Source: Cytospora piceicola
Taxonomy: Eukaryota > Ascomycota > Sordariomycetes > Diaporthales > Cytosporaceae
Length of the DNA: 64,000 nucleotides
Reading direction: 5' to 3'
NCBI GenBank assembly: GCA_023375675.1
Contig: JALQBC010000048.1
Span: forward strand, 186,001 to 250,000
Shown: positions 46,270 through 59,600 of the stretch, piece by piece
How positions within the stretch are numbered: the first letter of the stretch is position 1
Layout: each line of letters starts with the position of its first letter
The notes under the pieces: generated by a model
What the model saw: only the letters and a program-made list of their open reading frames with translations
Told to the model about the DNA's origin: nothing
Database searches by the model: none
Translations under genes and position numbers: made by a program

Positions 46270-46964
46270 GAGATCAGACGTTATTGAGGTGAGGGGATGA
46301 GGCTAAGTCGGGCATAGATATACTTCAATACCTACTTGACTATGTAAGAATTGCTGTGGTCACGACGTACAATTGTTCATCATCAGTAAGCTGCAATCCC
46401 ACTTTATTACTATCTTCTACTCAGGCCTAGCGTAACTATGGAAATCAACGCTTACACGGACCTGACAGACCTGACAAGGTCACCAATAGAGTCACCATTA
46501 ATCAATCCTCTCAATAAAGGCGTTCGTTGTCTGTGGGCTCGATGTGTTGCTAATGCTCATCTAATCATGAATCATGACGTTTGTGATGCGGCCCCACAAC
46601 TACGAAGCCGCCCGCTTTCGCGACTCCAGATGTCTTCTTGGGCTTAGTAATCCGGCATGCTCTGGCAGTCGGATTGGACTGGAAGATGGGATGTGCCATG
46701 AACAATGAAGTCAGGGTCGTGTATCTCTCCTGCAGGAGCAGAGAGTGGAGTGGGGGTTCATTAGTTTCTGGTCACTGGAGAACTTATTGGATACCTTCCT
46801 TTGCTTCTGTCAATTCACTGGCTGACCATTCTGTTCTACCTAAACTTTCGGCAGGGAAGCGAATTCAAATAGGATCAAACATGTCTATCGTGGTGTGCTG
46901 TCATAGCCGCATGCTGTTCATCCCCAGGGCACACAGGATTGTCCCTTTTCGCTAGTCTAGCCGC
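46270..46964. other. intergenic region between GST and UBA1
   Basis: Holds the GST promoter and the UBA1 3' end. Only short unrecognisable frames. Confidence 0.5.
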
Positions 46965-49900
46965 TCAATCCCGGGTTACCATCGAGTAAGGCACCTCAAC
47001 ATCCTCGCCGTCCCCATCCTCCGCCACAACCTCGAAGATGACGTACTTCTGGTGCGATGGGATCTTCTTCTTGGACACAAACTCATAGAGATCAATGAGC
47101 TTCATCGACATCCGCTCCTTCAGCTTGGCCGGAGGGAAGAACGAGGCATAGAGCAGGCTCACGCCAGAGCTGAGCATCGAGACCTCAAGCCCCTTGTTGT
47201 CGAAAGTGTCCAGCATCTCCTTCAGCGTGACGTTCTGGAACTTGAAGTTGTCCCAGATCTTGTCCATCGTGTACTCCTCGCCGTTGCGTCCCTTCCAGGT
47301 GACCTTGGGGCTGCCAATGGGCTCGCTGAACCCGAAGAACGGCAGGGCCAGGTTGGCGAATCCGTTCTTGTACTGTTCCGGGTCTTTCTTGCCATCAACA
47401 ATCTTGTACAGCTCCAGAATGACCAGGCCGGTCACCAGGGCGGTCGTGGTCGCAATGGCAGGGATGATCTTGCCAGCGATGAACTTGGTCTTGTGGCGAT
47501 CAGCCGTCTCAATCTTGTAGTTGCTCGCGCGAAGGTTGCTTGCTGCCGTGATGAAGTCGATATGGAAGTTGGTGTCATCGTCCTTCTCGAATTCCACTGG
47601 CGTGAGCTTGAAGCCTGCCAATGACTTAGGATCTGGTATCTCGTTCGTAATCTTCTCCAGCTCTGCATCGTCATCAAAGGCGCCAGATGCTTGCGCGTTA
47701 GGGTCCTGCAAAGCGTTAGCTGTCATCCCAGGAAACAAGTTTTTTGAATTCAACTCACAGGCTCCTTCTCATCCGCCTGGATCTTGACACCAGGGTTGGG
47801 AGAGAAGTCAGGAACGATCATCGACTCCAACGCAGCCTCGTACGTGGCGCGATCCTTGTCACGCACGTTGATGTTGTAGTTGAAGGCATGCAGGTTCGTC
47901 GCCGCGACAAGGAATTGGTAGTGAGTATGATCGTTAACGTCAAACTTCAACGGATCCGGAGCTCGCTTTGGACCAGACCAGAAAGGCTGTCCGCTGGAAG
48001 ATGTAGAGTCCTTGGGGAAATTGTAGAGCAGCTGTTGAATGGCGTTGTTGTACTGCTTCTCGAAAAGCATCCGAGCCCAGCTCACGCAGTCCTCGAAGGT
48101 CAGTGGGCGCTCGTTCTTCAAGTAGTCACGGAGCATTGTCAGAGTCGTCTTCTGGTCACCTCCCTGCGCCAGCGTGTTCTTAAGATAGTTGGGCTGTGTC
48201 AGGTACAGGTTGGCTGTCTCAGCCGGCTTGACAAAGTTGGTTTCGAAAAGCTCCCGCGCCCATGCGATCGTGTGCTCGATCTTGTTGGGGAAGCTTCGGA
48301 GCGTGCACATCGGGAAAGACTGCTCGGGTGGATCCACTGACGATGAGTAAGACTCCGTGACGCCAGGCAGGACAACTTGTGTATTTCCCTTGGTTCCCAG
48401 TGTGCCGCTCTCAAGAAGAGGCTTTCCGAAGAAGACGCAGCGCCGGTCGACGTAAGTCCTCGCCTCCACGTTGTCCAGAGCGTTGGTCACGCCGTCCAAC
48501 TCGGCCCAGAAGTCCTCGTTGAAGGTCTCCTCAGTCTCGGGACTAACACGATCCTTGAGGCACACAATATGTCCCTCCAAATCAGGATTCATGAGTTGGA
48601 CGGCCTTGGCCGCACAGTCGCTCTTCATTCCTCCCACGTCCTTGGGTCGGAACAAGAACTGTCGGTTCAGGTTGCTCTTCTCAATCGAGTCCATATCAGT
48701 GATAGTGATCTGGCCCTTTGGTCCGGTACCAAGACCGATCATGGCCCAGTTCTTCAGCATCTCGCAGCCGATGGCACCGGCGCCAACCAGAAACTGCTTG
48801 ACGTTTGAAATTCTCTCCTGATACTCCTTGCCAAACACTGCGATCTGACCATCGTATCGACTGCCAACAGGCGCACAGAGCTCCTCGGTCCTCTTGGAGC
48901 TATCGGGAAGGGACTCCAGGGAGTCGAAGTACATCCACTGCTTCACCGGCTGGAACTTGCCCGAAACTGCCTTGAGAACCTCTTGCGCTGCGAGTCCACC
49001 AAAGTAAGCGGCCATGGGGTTCAGATCTCCCGTCGCCTGGTAGCTCAGTTCGGTCAACAGCTTCTCGTCAAGCTCAACCTCGATTCCATTGGACTTGGCA
49101 AAGGCTTGAGCAGACGCGACAACCACAGCAGCATCCCCATTGTTCATGGGCTTTGGCAGACGGCCATGCGTCTCCTCGAAGGCATGCAAGGCCTGGAAGC
49201 CGATGTGCAACTGTTCGGGGCGATCAAACTTGGCGAAATCGGAGATGACGAATTCAGGATCTGTCAGCGCAGTCGTAATGCTCTTGAAATCCATACTCTT
49301 GGGCATCTTGACTTGCTGGAACAAGCCTCCTCTCTTGTACTGACCCAGACCAGACACATCACCAATCGAGAAAGTGTAGGGGCCCTTTACGGTGACTTTC
49401 CGTGGCTCGCAGCCGTTGAGACTCTCCATGCCCTCAACTTCGGTAAACGTCACGTAGTCACCATCTTCCAGACCATGCCGAGTCTCGTCCAAGGCGGACA
49501 CGACCCCTTCATCGTCGATCCCAGCAACAATTCCACTCTGGGGGTTCTCGCCGGTCGAGTCGATTACGGTGAACTTCTCGCCGAAGTCGCAGAAAATGTT
49601 GCCGAACAAGCCGAAGGTGTCGGCGGTAATGAAGGATATTCCCTTGGAGTGACAGTAGTCGCCGATCGCGAGCTGATCCTTCAATGGCGCACCCGTAAGG
49701 ACGACGACTTGGTATTTGTCGAGCTGGGGGAGGTCTGTAGTAAGACTAAAGCATAACAAGTGTCAGTGAGTACTCTTGAGCTACATCTCAAGCCACGGCA
49801 AAAGGCAAGACATACCCTGAGGACTCGTGCACGCTGACTGGAGTGTACGCGTTCAGTTCCGCAACTCGGGGCACAGTAACCAGATCCCGAGGCTTGCCGA

Positions 49901-50385
49901 CGTCACCAGGGCGCAGGAAAAACTGGGAGGACAGGTCTGCGATGGCTACAGGGGCAGGGTCGTGGAGTGAAAGGCTCTTGACACCAGCCAGGGCAACGTT
50001 CTTCGCAATCTCGACACCAAGACCCTTGAGGCCGACGATAAGAACATGAGAAGCGCCCATGCGCTTCATGGCCTCGTGGCCCAGGACATAGAGTTGTCGG
50101 CTGTACAGAGATTCGTCGATTTCATTGTTGCCAACCACGGACTCGTCGACCTGCATCCGGGTGACCAGATCGACCTCGGGGAGCTTTGGGTCCTGCAAAC
50201 ACGTAGGCTTATCAGCAAGACTGCATCAGGATACGACGGAGGGTAGTAGCACGGAAGCCATGCATGAAGCTCCGGTCACACTGGCGGCTTCGGCGTCGGC
50301 GTCGGCGTCGGCGTCGGCATGAGACGCGAAGCAGGGCCAAGGGCAGCAAGGCTGAGAACGGACAGCTTGGGATACTTACAGCCAT
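46965..50385 (-). CDS. UBA1: ubiquitin-activating enzyme E1
   Basis: ATP-dependent E1 that adenylates ubiquitin and passes it as a thioester to E2 enzymes; essential, nuclear and cytosolic. Exons on the complement: 50385..50380 (ATG plus one codon), 50192..49816, 49745..47759, 47705..46965 (1036 aa, normal for Uba1). Family features are [55 protein letters not shown], the second adenylation site [36 protein letters not shown], and the catalytic Cys608 in [17 protein letters not shown]. The C-terminal ubiquitin-fold domain ends in [11 protein letters not shown]. The chosen ATG is the only one in frame; about 31 upstream codons look coding but lack ATG. Confidence 0.94.
50285..50320 (-). repeat. 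hexanucleotide repeat in UBA1 intron 1
   Basis: On the plus strand CGGCGT is repeated four times in a row, flanked by near copies, within the first intron of UBA1 (50193-50379). Confidence 0.85.
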
Positions 50386-50478
50386 CGTCTTTTTGTTCTG
50401 TAGAGGCAGCGAGTCCCCGTCTGCGGAGAGTTTGCGCTTCCCCAGTTTGCCGGACTCGTCACAATAAGCGGAAGACAC

Positions 50479-52573
50479 TATCTTGCGTGGTAGAGAGGAT
50501 CGAGCGCGGGTTAGAGAGAGGTGCGTTCGTGTGTAATGGTTTGTGATGATGATGGGTTGTCACTGCTGAGGCGAGAGTTGTAAGGTGGAAGGTGCAGTGG
50601 TACCAGTCAGTGTATGAGGCAACCTCGACCCCACTAAACACGGTAACAGCTTGGACGTTACTAATTAGGTAGAAGTGGCGGGGTAACGGGAACGCGGTGT
50701 TGTTAAGGTCGACACCTTGTGTATTCAATTTCCTCCACAACAAATGCTTGTATCAGGAATACCCACTTGATGGCTATGTACTACAAGGTCGACGTTTTAT
50801 ATTTCTGGGAAGATAAAAGTTTGTCATACACATCAACAAAGCGCTGGACCAGGGAGCAGGACCAGTGACTTATGTACTGCTCGGTACCCTGTGATTTATA
50901 ACGCGGCTGTAGTGGAGAGCCAAACGTCAACGGTCATTTGGAGCTCTTGGCCGCACCTTCAGCTCCGTCTCATCATCAGTCAGCCATTTCACAGTGTCAC
51001 TCTCGCTCTACTGTGAGTTACTCAGGTACACAGAGTTAACAATGTGGGATCGTTCCTGGGGGCGGGAGGCGGGGAGTATTTGTCAACATCCTCCTGGGCT
51101 CGTGTCATCTGGTGCACTGAAAGCATTGGAAGTCTGAAGCAGATGACATGGCCCCTAGAAACCAGCATGTGAAAGTCTCAAAGAAGGTGCGCTCTCCCTC
51201 TCAAACACACAACTGACTAAAGGAATGAAGCTCAGTGTTCAGTACACCGGCTTTCGCCGGCCTTTCATAAGGCCATGTCTCATGGTATGTGATTTCTTAT
51301 GTGCCCATAGCACAAACATAGGACGACCAAGCTGAGATCTGGGTCCTCTTCGACTTGCACAGCCAACACATCGGGCACACTTATGTACTGAACACCACTA
51401 CATCTGATTACCTGGGTACTCTGGGCAGATCTCAACTTCCTGCCCATATAAGTACTGCAGTCTTGGTTGCAAACACACCAGGAGCACTATACCTACAGAG
51501 CTTGCCACCCAACCATACAAGACACGCAGTAGCAGTCTGAGAGGCAGCAATGACTCACTTGTTCCACTAACAACAGCTTAGAGAAATCAAGTAATTGATC
51601 TATACCGTTCTGTCACGTTGCACAAAGGGAAGTCGAAGGACCAGTAGGTCGCCTTTCAGGGTCGCTTAAAACCCACGTCCGGAGAGACGCACCCAGTCCA
51701 GATGTTCCTTCCGGTTTGTGTGATACCCAAAGATACAGGGCGATCCATGAACCCTGGGCCTTCCCCTTCGGCCGCCGGTGAGGAGAGCAGTGTACAGTAG
51801 GCCTTACTGCCGACCCTAGCTTGAGGAAGCGAACAAATCCCGACCGATGTGTTCCTGGGTGTGGAACGGTCCGGGGCGAGACGAGATATGCGAAAGGTTT
51901 CGCCATCTCAGTTGTCCCCTAAGCGGCTAGCCGTTTGGTCTGTCTGGCAAGATCATGCCGGCTGCCGCTTCGAGCAACAGTTTCCATATCACCTGATATT
52001 ATTATCCTTCTAACATTTCCACCACATCGGCATGGCCTGCACAGTACATGTAGTTGACATAGGAAGCCAGACAGCAATGCCTCGACAGGTTTAGCATCTA
52101 AGAGCACTTGTGCACCGTGGTCTTGTTTGTATCAACCCCTCCGCTACATAACAGTTATGGATGGACAGTTATTTCTCTTCGTACGGATGCGGGCTGCAGC
52201 AGGGAACCTGCGAGAAAGAGCACACTCATTTCACTCCGGCTACGATATTGACTTGTTTCGGCTTCCCACATCGTGTTCTACATGTCTTGATCGAACTAAT
52301 TCGGCAGTCCTTATCTAAGCTGGCAATGTGACTATTGAAACACACTCCAGGCCCTCTAAGAATGGTATGGCGGTTTGCATAGGTCACCTCTACTGATCGC
52401 AGCGGTACGGAACGGTACGGAACGGTACGGAACGAGTGATAAACACATTAAGCGAGAACTTGTTCCTTGCTTTATGAGCTAGGGATAGAGTGAGTCTCTA
52501 AGCTATCAGGTGCTGTCGTAAACTCCATCATCTATCCTCTCCACCCGTTTGCGGTACTCCTGCCTTTCCAGGC
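50479..52573. other. 2.1 kb gene-free region between UBA1 and FKBP12
   Basis: Contains the UBA1 promoter and the FKBP12 3' flank. A 10-bp tandem repeat (GGTACGGAAC, three copies, 52403-52432) is visible. No coding sequence or RNA gene recognised. Confidence 0.5.
52403..52434 (+). repeat. 10-bp tandem repeat x3
   Basis: GGTACGGAAC in three consecutive copies, 140 bp downstream of the FKBP12 stop codon. Confidence 0.85.
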
Positions 52574-53306
52574 TTAGTTGACAGCCTTCAGGTGAACGTC
52601 GCTGTGGCCTGATGTTAGATTCACTAGGTTTCCACTTCAAAGATGGATCGGCCAGACTTACAAGATGAGAGACGCAGCGGGGGGGATGTGTCCGGGGAAG
52701 CCACTAGAAGAGACATTAGCATTGATGCCCAGAAGCCGAAAATGGCTCGCGTCCAAAGTAAGGTTTCATCACAATATCTCCGAACCCGAAGCCGTGTGGG
52801 CGTAGGTCGAAGAGGGCAGCTTCTTACCGTGCACCGTAGCCGTAGTCACTGTAATATTGACAATTAGCTTTCTGATCTGATACTCACAGCCCTGTTGGGC
52901 AACAGCGTGGCTATGGTCTTACCTGGAGATGTCAAGGGTGGCCTTGCCGCCAACCTTCATCTGAGTGACACCCTCATCCCAACCTAGAAAGGCGTTAGTA
53001 CATGTTTGTGCCATATGAATTCCTGGGGGTGGTGAAAGTACCCTTGATAACCTGGCCGACACCGATCTTGGTGACGAAGTCACCGCGGCCAACAGAGCTG
53101 TCGAACCTTGAGTAGAGACTGTCAGTACCAACCAATATCGCCGGTGGAGAAAAGCCGAGGTCTGGGGCGACATTGCCTTACTGCTTGCCCTTGCTGTCGG
53201 GCTGGGAGGGGTCCTTGAGGAAACCGGTGTACTCGATTGTGACGGTCTGGCCGGGCTGGGGTTGGGGGCCAGTGCCCTCCTCGTGATGCTGAACGTTGAC
53301 ACCCAT
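52574..53306 (-). CDS. FKBP12-type peptidyl-prolyl cis-trans isomerase
   Basis: Small cytosolic prolyl isomerase, the FK506/rapamycin receptor that, with rapamycin, inhibits TOR (yeast Fpr1). Six exons on the complement: 53306..53182, 53106..53042, 52983..52923, 52848..52828, 52703..52662, 52601..52574, giving 113 aa, phases consistent; one exon is 21 nt. The sequence runs MGVNVQHHEEGTGPQPQPGQ, TVTIEYTGFL, KQFDSSVGRGDFVTKIGVG, QVIKGWDEGVTQMKVGGKA, SDYGYGARGFPGHIPP and FDVHLKAVN. The active-site residues Tyr (EYTGFL), Asp (FDSS), Val-Ile (QVIKGWD) and Tyr (DYGYG) are present. Highly intron-split, so it is not visible as one open frame. Confidence 0.95.
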
Positions 53307-53614
53307 TTTGACTGTGATTCTGGTTGGTTGGATGAGCGAGATGAACTTGTTGAGATCTTGGCGATCACGAGTGGGGGGAGAGCTTGGCTTTATACTGACC
53401 TCGTTTGAGGGTTATGATGACGTCGATAAAAAGGGGTCGAGAAAGGTAACGAATAAGCAAGCGGGAAGAGATGCCGTCTGTTCGCAAAGAAAGAGTTTTG
53501 GGTTTGGAAAGCTCAAGCTTGTAAAAAGTCGGGTTTGTGGGTCGTATGGAGGGGTTTTATATTGATGGGTCCCCCCCTAAACATCAGGACCACCACTACC
53601 AGTGATTCAACCAT

Positions 53615-53653
53615 ACACACGCACACACTCACACACACACACACACACACAAA
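53615..53653 (+). repeat. CA microsatellite upstream of FKBP12
   Basis: Interrupted (CA)n run about 310 bp upstream of the FKBP12 start codon. Confidence 0.85.
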
Positions 53654-56600
53654 CGGCAAGAGAGTAGCTGGAGCGAGTGGGAATGGGGTCTGGGCAGGTT
53701 CAACCAACCCAACTCTGGTAGCTGATGCGAATGTGAAGTACATACTTAGCTAGTGCATACCAATACCGTCTGTTGAAGGCCCAGTGGAAACAGTGGGGAC
53801 GCATTAAATCGGTAAAGTTGAGCCTCGATCTACGGATGACTTATAGCCTGCAGATACATACTTCTATCTCACACCTGGACCTTGCAGGACTCAAAGGTAC
53901 CACCTCACTTCTCCCAAGGTAGCGGTACATCTTGGCTCCCCCCTCCCCCCACCACCCAACCCCTAAAACAGGTGTCGAGAGCGATGGCGCTGTCGGTGAT
54001 CACGTATCTGCTCGTATCATGTTCAGGTATGTCAGTGGGATGGGGTCTCCGCTGGGAAGAAGCAGCTTGATATCTCCATCGTACCAGAATCGTCAGATCC
54101 CGGTTTTCTGGCAACCTTTTACATGTCAAGCTCCAAAATATCCTGTAATACGACAGCTGCACAGTAGAGGAAGATACCAATTATGCAAGTAGTCTACTTT
54201 ACCTTTATACAATCAGTGCAGCTCTAGTCAACCATGCTATACATAGATGATAGTGACCCACCCAGGCTGGCAGATCTCAAGGCGGGGTTCGATCGTGGCG
54301 CTGCCCCAGCCAGACCTACCCCCCCCCCTCTCTTCAAGTCCCCGCTCCTCTTGTCCTGACCTGAACGACGGTTAGCCCGATCGTCACTGGCGCAATCTTG
54401 AGCTGAGATGCCCTTCTCACGGTACCGAATGGGGGGGTGCATCAGTAGATAGCATACTACATAGTACATGATGATATGGTCGTACTGCATAGTACGTGTT
54501 AGGGGTACATGATATGTGATTCGGACCGCATGCCGATGGTCACGTTGACTGTTTCTTTTAAGCCGATCGGCGAAGAGATGTGATAATACAAACATACATA
54601 CATATGTACTTGATTAGCACACACCATACTCTCCTCCACGTCAGATGATCTGTCGTCGGCCTTGTCGTCCGATGCAGGTGCAGGTCACAACTCTGAGCCT
54701 CTCGCCAGCGTAGCGGGAGCTCCCAATCTGCACCATTTGGCCAAGACTTGGTGTTTCCAGAGAACACATCCGGGCTAACATACTCAGGTACCCATCTCAT
54801 CTCTTACGGCTTGAGATGCAAGTCACAGTGGCCCTAGTGTCACTTGCGTGTTGCGTTCTCTATACAACACTACTTTACATACCAACGTGCTGTCACGTCG
54901 CTATAAAGACAGCCGGGCCCCACAAGAAGACAAGCTCATACAGATGCGACACCAAGGAGGTGCTGAGTAGAGAGAAAAGCAAGCAAATCATGCCGGCCCG
55001 GAACCATATTGAGCATCGTTGCTTCTGTTCTGTTCTTGGCTCGCGATAAAGGGCGATGGACCACTCACTATCTCCGGCCCAGAATCTCTCGGCAGGAAAA
55101 AGCAGATGGAGCGTGTACTTGATTCATTTTTCGTCCAAACTATTGCCTCGATCCCTGCCGGATTTCCTTCACACTACATACGTCTCATGCGGCAGATCGA
55201 AAGGCATCTCTAGTTTCAATGTTGCAGTTTCAGGGTCATGGATCATCCACCTCACTCAACCTCTCGCATCTCTAGAGAGGCTGTACATTATTGTATGGCC
55301 TCGGCAACCGTCCGCTCCCTCGAACTATCAGCGGCAGGTGATGGATGACCTGGGGCCACAACTTCACAAACCTCACACGCGTTCCAACGGTGACCGCAAC
55401 CGGGACGATAACACCAAGCAGACAAGATCTTTTCCTCTCGTAAGCGGTGACCATAGCCCCTTTCCCTTGGTTTCCCTTGGTTGCCCCCAAGCGAAAATGA
55501 CTGACGACAACGCAGATCTTTACTCTTCAGTCGGCACAGTAGGCATGGAGTTGAGATCGCCTCGTTTGTCTCAGCGCTTAGAAGTATGCACGCCCCTCTG
55601 AAGCTTGTATCTGCAGAACTTCCTATCTGGTGCTTCTAAGTGAAGGTACTCGATACGTGAAGGGAAGGCCTCATCTCCTGAGCCATTGTCGAGGCCAGTG
55701 TTTCCTGTCTTCGTGGCCAGGATCAACCGCTTCGTTTATCAGGTCCTCCATGACTTGTCATTTTTGGCCAGCCCGCAACCAAGTCCTGCAACATTCTCCT
55801 GAATCGAACTCGTCGCCCAACAACCGTTCAGTCTGGGCGTCGGGACACAAGACGGGCCCTTGCTTGCGAGGAGGGCGGCCGGCTTCGTTCGGTATGCACC
55901 GGCCATCGGATCTTTCTCGAATCTGAGACCTATTGACGCAAGTAGCCTCAGATCTCCGAGTTCACAGATTGCCATCCACGTGGACGCTTCCAAATGGTGC
56001 TCCTCCGATGGACTGCGCGCGACGGAAGCCCTGAGAAACCCCAATCCCATTCCCGCTTGTGCTTGAGGAGAGCAGCCGACAAGTCAGTTGCAGGTTCCGT
56101 AGTGTCCTGCTCCAGACTTTCATGCCTGCCTGTGCATCGAGGTGCAGTGCAGCCCGATCTTGTCGACATTGGACACTCAGATAGGCGAGCTACGTACGTG
56201 TCTCCCGTACAACGTGCTGTGGAACCATATTTTTCTTATGACTGGATCTGAGATTCCGCAAAACAAGGAGCAGCTAACCAGGACCGAGGCTGGCCGTCGG
56301 GTATATTTCGAGTAAGGCAACTGTTGACTCCCGCTTGGCGTCAAGATCGCAGGTATCTGACACTACTGCAACCAGTGCAGCCACTGCAAACTGCGAAAGA
56401 TATGTTGCGAAACACACCGACGTGAGCCCTCTCTCCTGCTGCAATGCCAGCGCCCTCCACCAGGCGGTCGAGCTTCCAAGATGATGGGTCACACAACGCC
56501 TGCAGCCTGGCCACAAGGTGCGTACACCTGTCTTGGATCGTTAATAAAACGCCAGCGTTCAAAGACATACAAACAGGTCTCGGCCGAGACGGCGGTGGCT

Positions 56601-59600
56601 TGTCTCACCTAGAGCTTCTGGAACCTCTTCTAGGTAGGAAATGCCGAGCTGGAAAGGCTCGGTACCGGGCCGCCTTGGGAGGTTGCCAGTCACCGGGGCG
56701 TTCATTCATGCCTTCGCAAAAGCACAAGTGTCTCAGGCCAGCTTCACACCGATTCTTCCTTGATCCGCGTCCTTGTTCCAAGGACTCCCTCTGCAATCAT
56801 TTTGGATATCACTGGGGGGGGGGGCTCAGCTTGCGCAAGCAAGCCTACGCTCGTGAAAGGAAGGAAAAAAAAGGAAGCAAGAAAAGGCTGATGCACTCAA
56901 GGGCTGTTTGATCACACCCACTTGCGAAAAGCCAGGACGAGTTCCACCTAGGCCAACAAGCTATACGATACTTTCGTGTCCAGGAATGTACCATACCATA
57001 CTTTTCAATAAGGAGCAACCGCCATGTTTCGGCCTCAATCTTTTCCACCGATTGATCCGCATATCCGTCCCCAAGCCCCTTCAGACCGTTGAGACTGGGC
57101 CAGGTCCGGCCTGGACGCCGTCCAATGTTCGAAACAACCTTAATGAGACACCGGCTTGGCAGTGCCGGAGGGCCGGCAGCGGCCATCTGAATATCCCTCC
57201 GGATCAAGCGGCACTGCCATGACATTTCGTGATGCGCGATGATAACTCGCCTTGATCCATGTGGACGAGAGATCATGCCTGTGAAGAAGCTCCAGAAGCC
57301 ACTTGGCCCCCTTCTGTCAAATTGTACTCAGGTCCAGTACGCGACAGCGCCCCGCCTAAGACGCCAAGGAATGTGGTGTATTAGGGATGTTCCAAGCGCG
57401 GCAGACTTAGAGGCCTCCTTGACATAGTATTCCCTCGAGTGCTGGCGGATAGGAACAAGAGGCAGGCGCCGAGTACACTCCGGCTACTCGGGGGAGCCTG
57501 CGACAGCGTGGGGTCCCAGGGGGTGTCGGTTGAGATCCGTACTAGGCCAGAACCGTCGAGATCAAACAAGATGGAGGCTGAAGGCATTCCCAAAGAGTCG
57601 ATGTTTCAGGGGCAGGTTAGGCGAAATCTGCAACATCATCGCATTGTAACCCGCATTCCAGAGTTCCGGGTAGCAGATGATTTTGTTTGGTAACATGAGA
57701 ACAGTTTCCTTTCTCTGCAAAGGGGTCCTCGAAACATATCTCAACACCAAGATGAGGAACACGAAGGGAGTCGTCTGTAGAGAACAACGCCCTGACTATT
57801 GAGGTGACGCGGTCCGCCGAGCACTGCCACGCCGAAGCCCTGCCCCCCTTCATTTCATGGGCTTCCGCGCAAAAAATCAACGATAAGGTCCTCCCAAGTA
57901 TCCACGGGTGCGGCAAATCGTCCTGCAAGGCCTACGCGTGGACGAATACGACGTACTTGCCATCCCTTACGATTCATCTCATGTCGGGTTTTCCGCAGGC
58001 TCGAAGCTGTCCCAAGCTATTAATTAGTGTGACAGACAGCCATTGACCCTGTTCAAAGGGAGCTGCCAGCCGGCCAGCCAGCCACTAGAAGATCATGACG
58101 AGGCCGTTTACTTGTAGCTCGTGTTTCCTCACCAGAAAACGGATAAACTGGTTTGTTAGGGCCACCGCCCCCTCGGCAAAATGTTGAAGCATTAGTCTGA
58201 TGTCTCGGGTGACACTTGGACGACGCGAGGGCGAAATTTCCTCCCTGCGTCCTTGGGAACCATCATATGCACCAGTCCTCACCGGCCGCATGCGTACTAT
58301 GTCCGGAGGGTAGCGTTACTAGCCAGCTAGGGCGAACTGTTCCTGTGAGTCCCAGATGTTGATGCCCTTGGTTTAGACTTTCCAGGCTGGACCCGATCAA
58401 CTCCGATGCTTGTTGGTAAAATGCAGGTTCGCGAACCTTCCAGGTCAGGGTTGCCCTTATGTCCCCCACCCCTTGCGGGCCTTGAGGGTGGCCGATGGCA
58501 TGATTTTGACGTTTACGAACTCTGCCGTGCTTTCACATTTGCCATGCGGAGGATCAATCATTCAGTGCAGTTCGGACCCGTACCTCAAATATGTATGCCG
58601 GCTGATGCTGATCCCAGCGGACATGTGAAGGTCCTTCACCCAAAACTGCACGTATAGGACTTGATGCATGATAGCCGACCTCCACTTATGAGCTCATCAC
58701 GGCTCCTTCTCTTGTAATTCACTCGCCTTCAGCCTTGGGCATTGACATCGTTAAGCGGCGTGTATCCGGCGTGTCGGCATGCCGTAGTGCGGATCCAAGC
58801 TCTTACGGAATACGCGCTCGCGATACTGGCTGTTGGCACTTGGCCCTCGTTGAGCCATTTTCTCATGATTTCTTCGTGTCCAATCTCAAAAGGTGCAGGG
58901 AATATGTCGAAATATTGGCCGTTGGTTCCTGATCCTGTAAGCGCTAGAACGACTTGGGCCTGGCTATTGTCCAGATGTCTTCTTTCGGGCGTGATGAGGT
59001 TTCTCTGTTTTGGGACTTCCAACGGCTGAACGCCTTCACTCCCGTCGTCATCACACCCCATATGACCAATATGACCAATATGACCCATATTGAGCAGTCA
59101 CTTGTGATGCTGCATGCACCTGGCCCTGCTGGCACCTGCGCATGTCGCATCACGGCGAGGTGGACTGTGGACAAGAAAGTGCTGGGGGACGCAGGGATGC
59201 ATTCCCTCTTTTTCTTGTCCGGTTTGTGGCTCTTGTTAGCGTCTTGTGCCGCAAGCCTGCGTTGTGGCTTAACAAAGCCCCCATTGTTCCACTTCCTCTT
59301 TTAGCCCAGGCAGGAAGGGGGGAGCAGGGGGGGAGTTAGCTGGTTAGCTGGGGCTACTTGGAACCCTGGTCCTCGTGGCCCCCACCGCAAGGTCCTCCGC
59401 TCTGTTTGAGGTCCTCCCGTTCGCGGAAAAGGTTTTCAATACTTGGGGTCGGCATATAAATAAGCCGTGGTGGGGGAGTACTAGCAACACATTTCCACTT
59501 TGGGGAACTCGGACCACGCCATGCAGGGCGGCAGCATTAATTTTAAACCCCCTGCAACAGCGGAGATCAAACCCTGATCTGACCACTCAATGATCAGCGG

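Noticed and set aside
54270..54310. GGGTTCGATC sequence resembling a tRNA T-loop
   Set aside because: Flanking bases do not form a T-stem and there is no matching D-arm, anticodon or acceptor stem.
56390..56420. 31-bp intron-like GTGAGC...CAG within the Zn2Cys6-like fragment
   Set aside because: Too short for a fungal spliceosomal intron, and removal does not restore the second cysteine pair convincingly.
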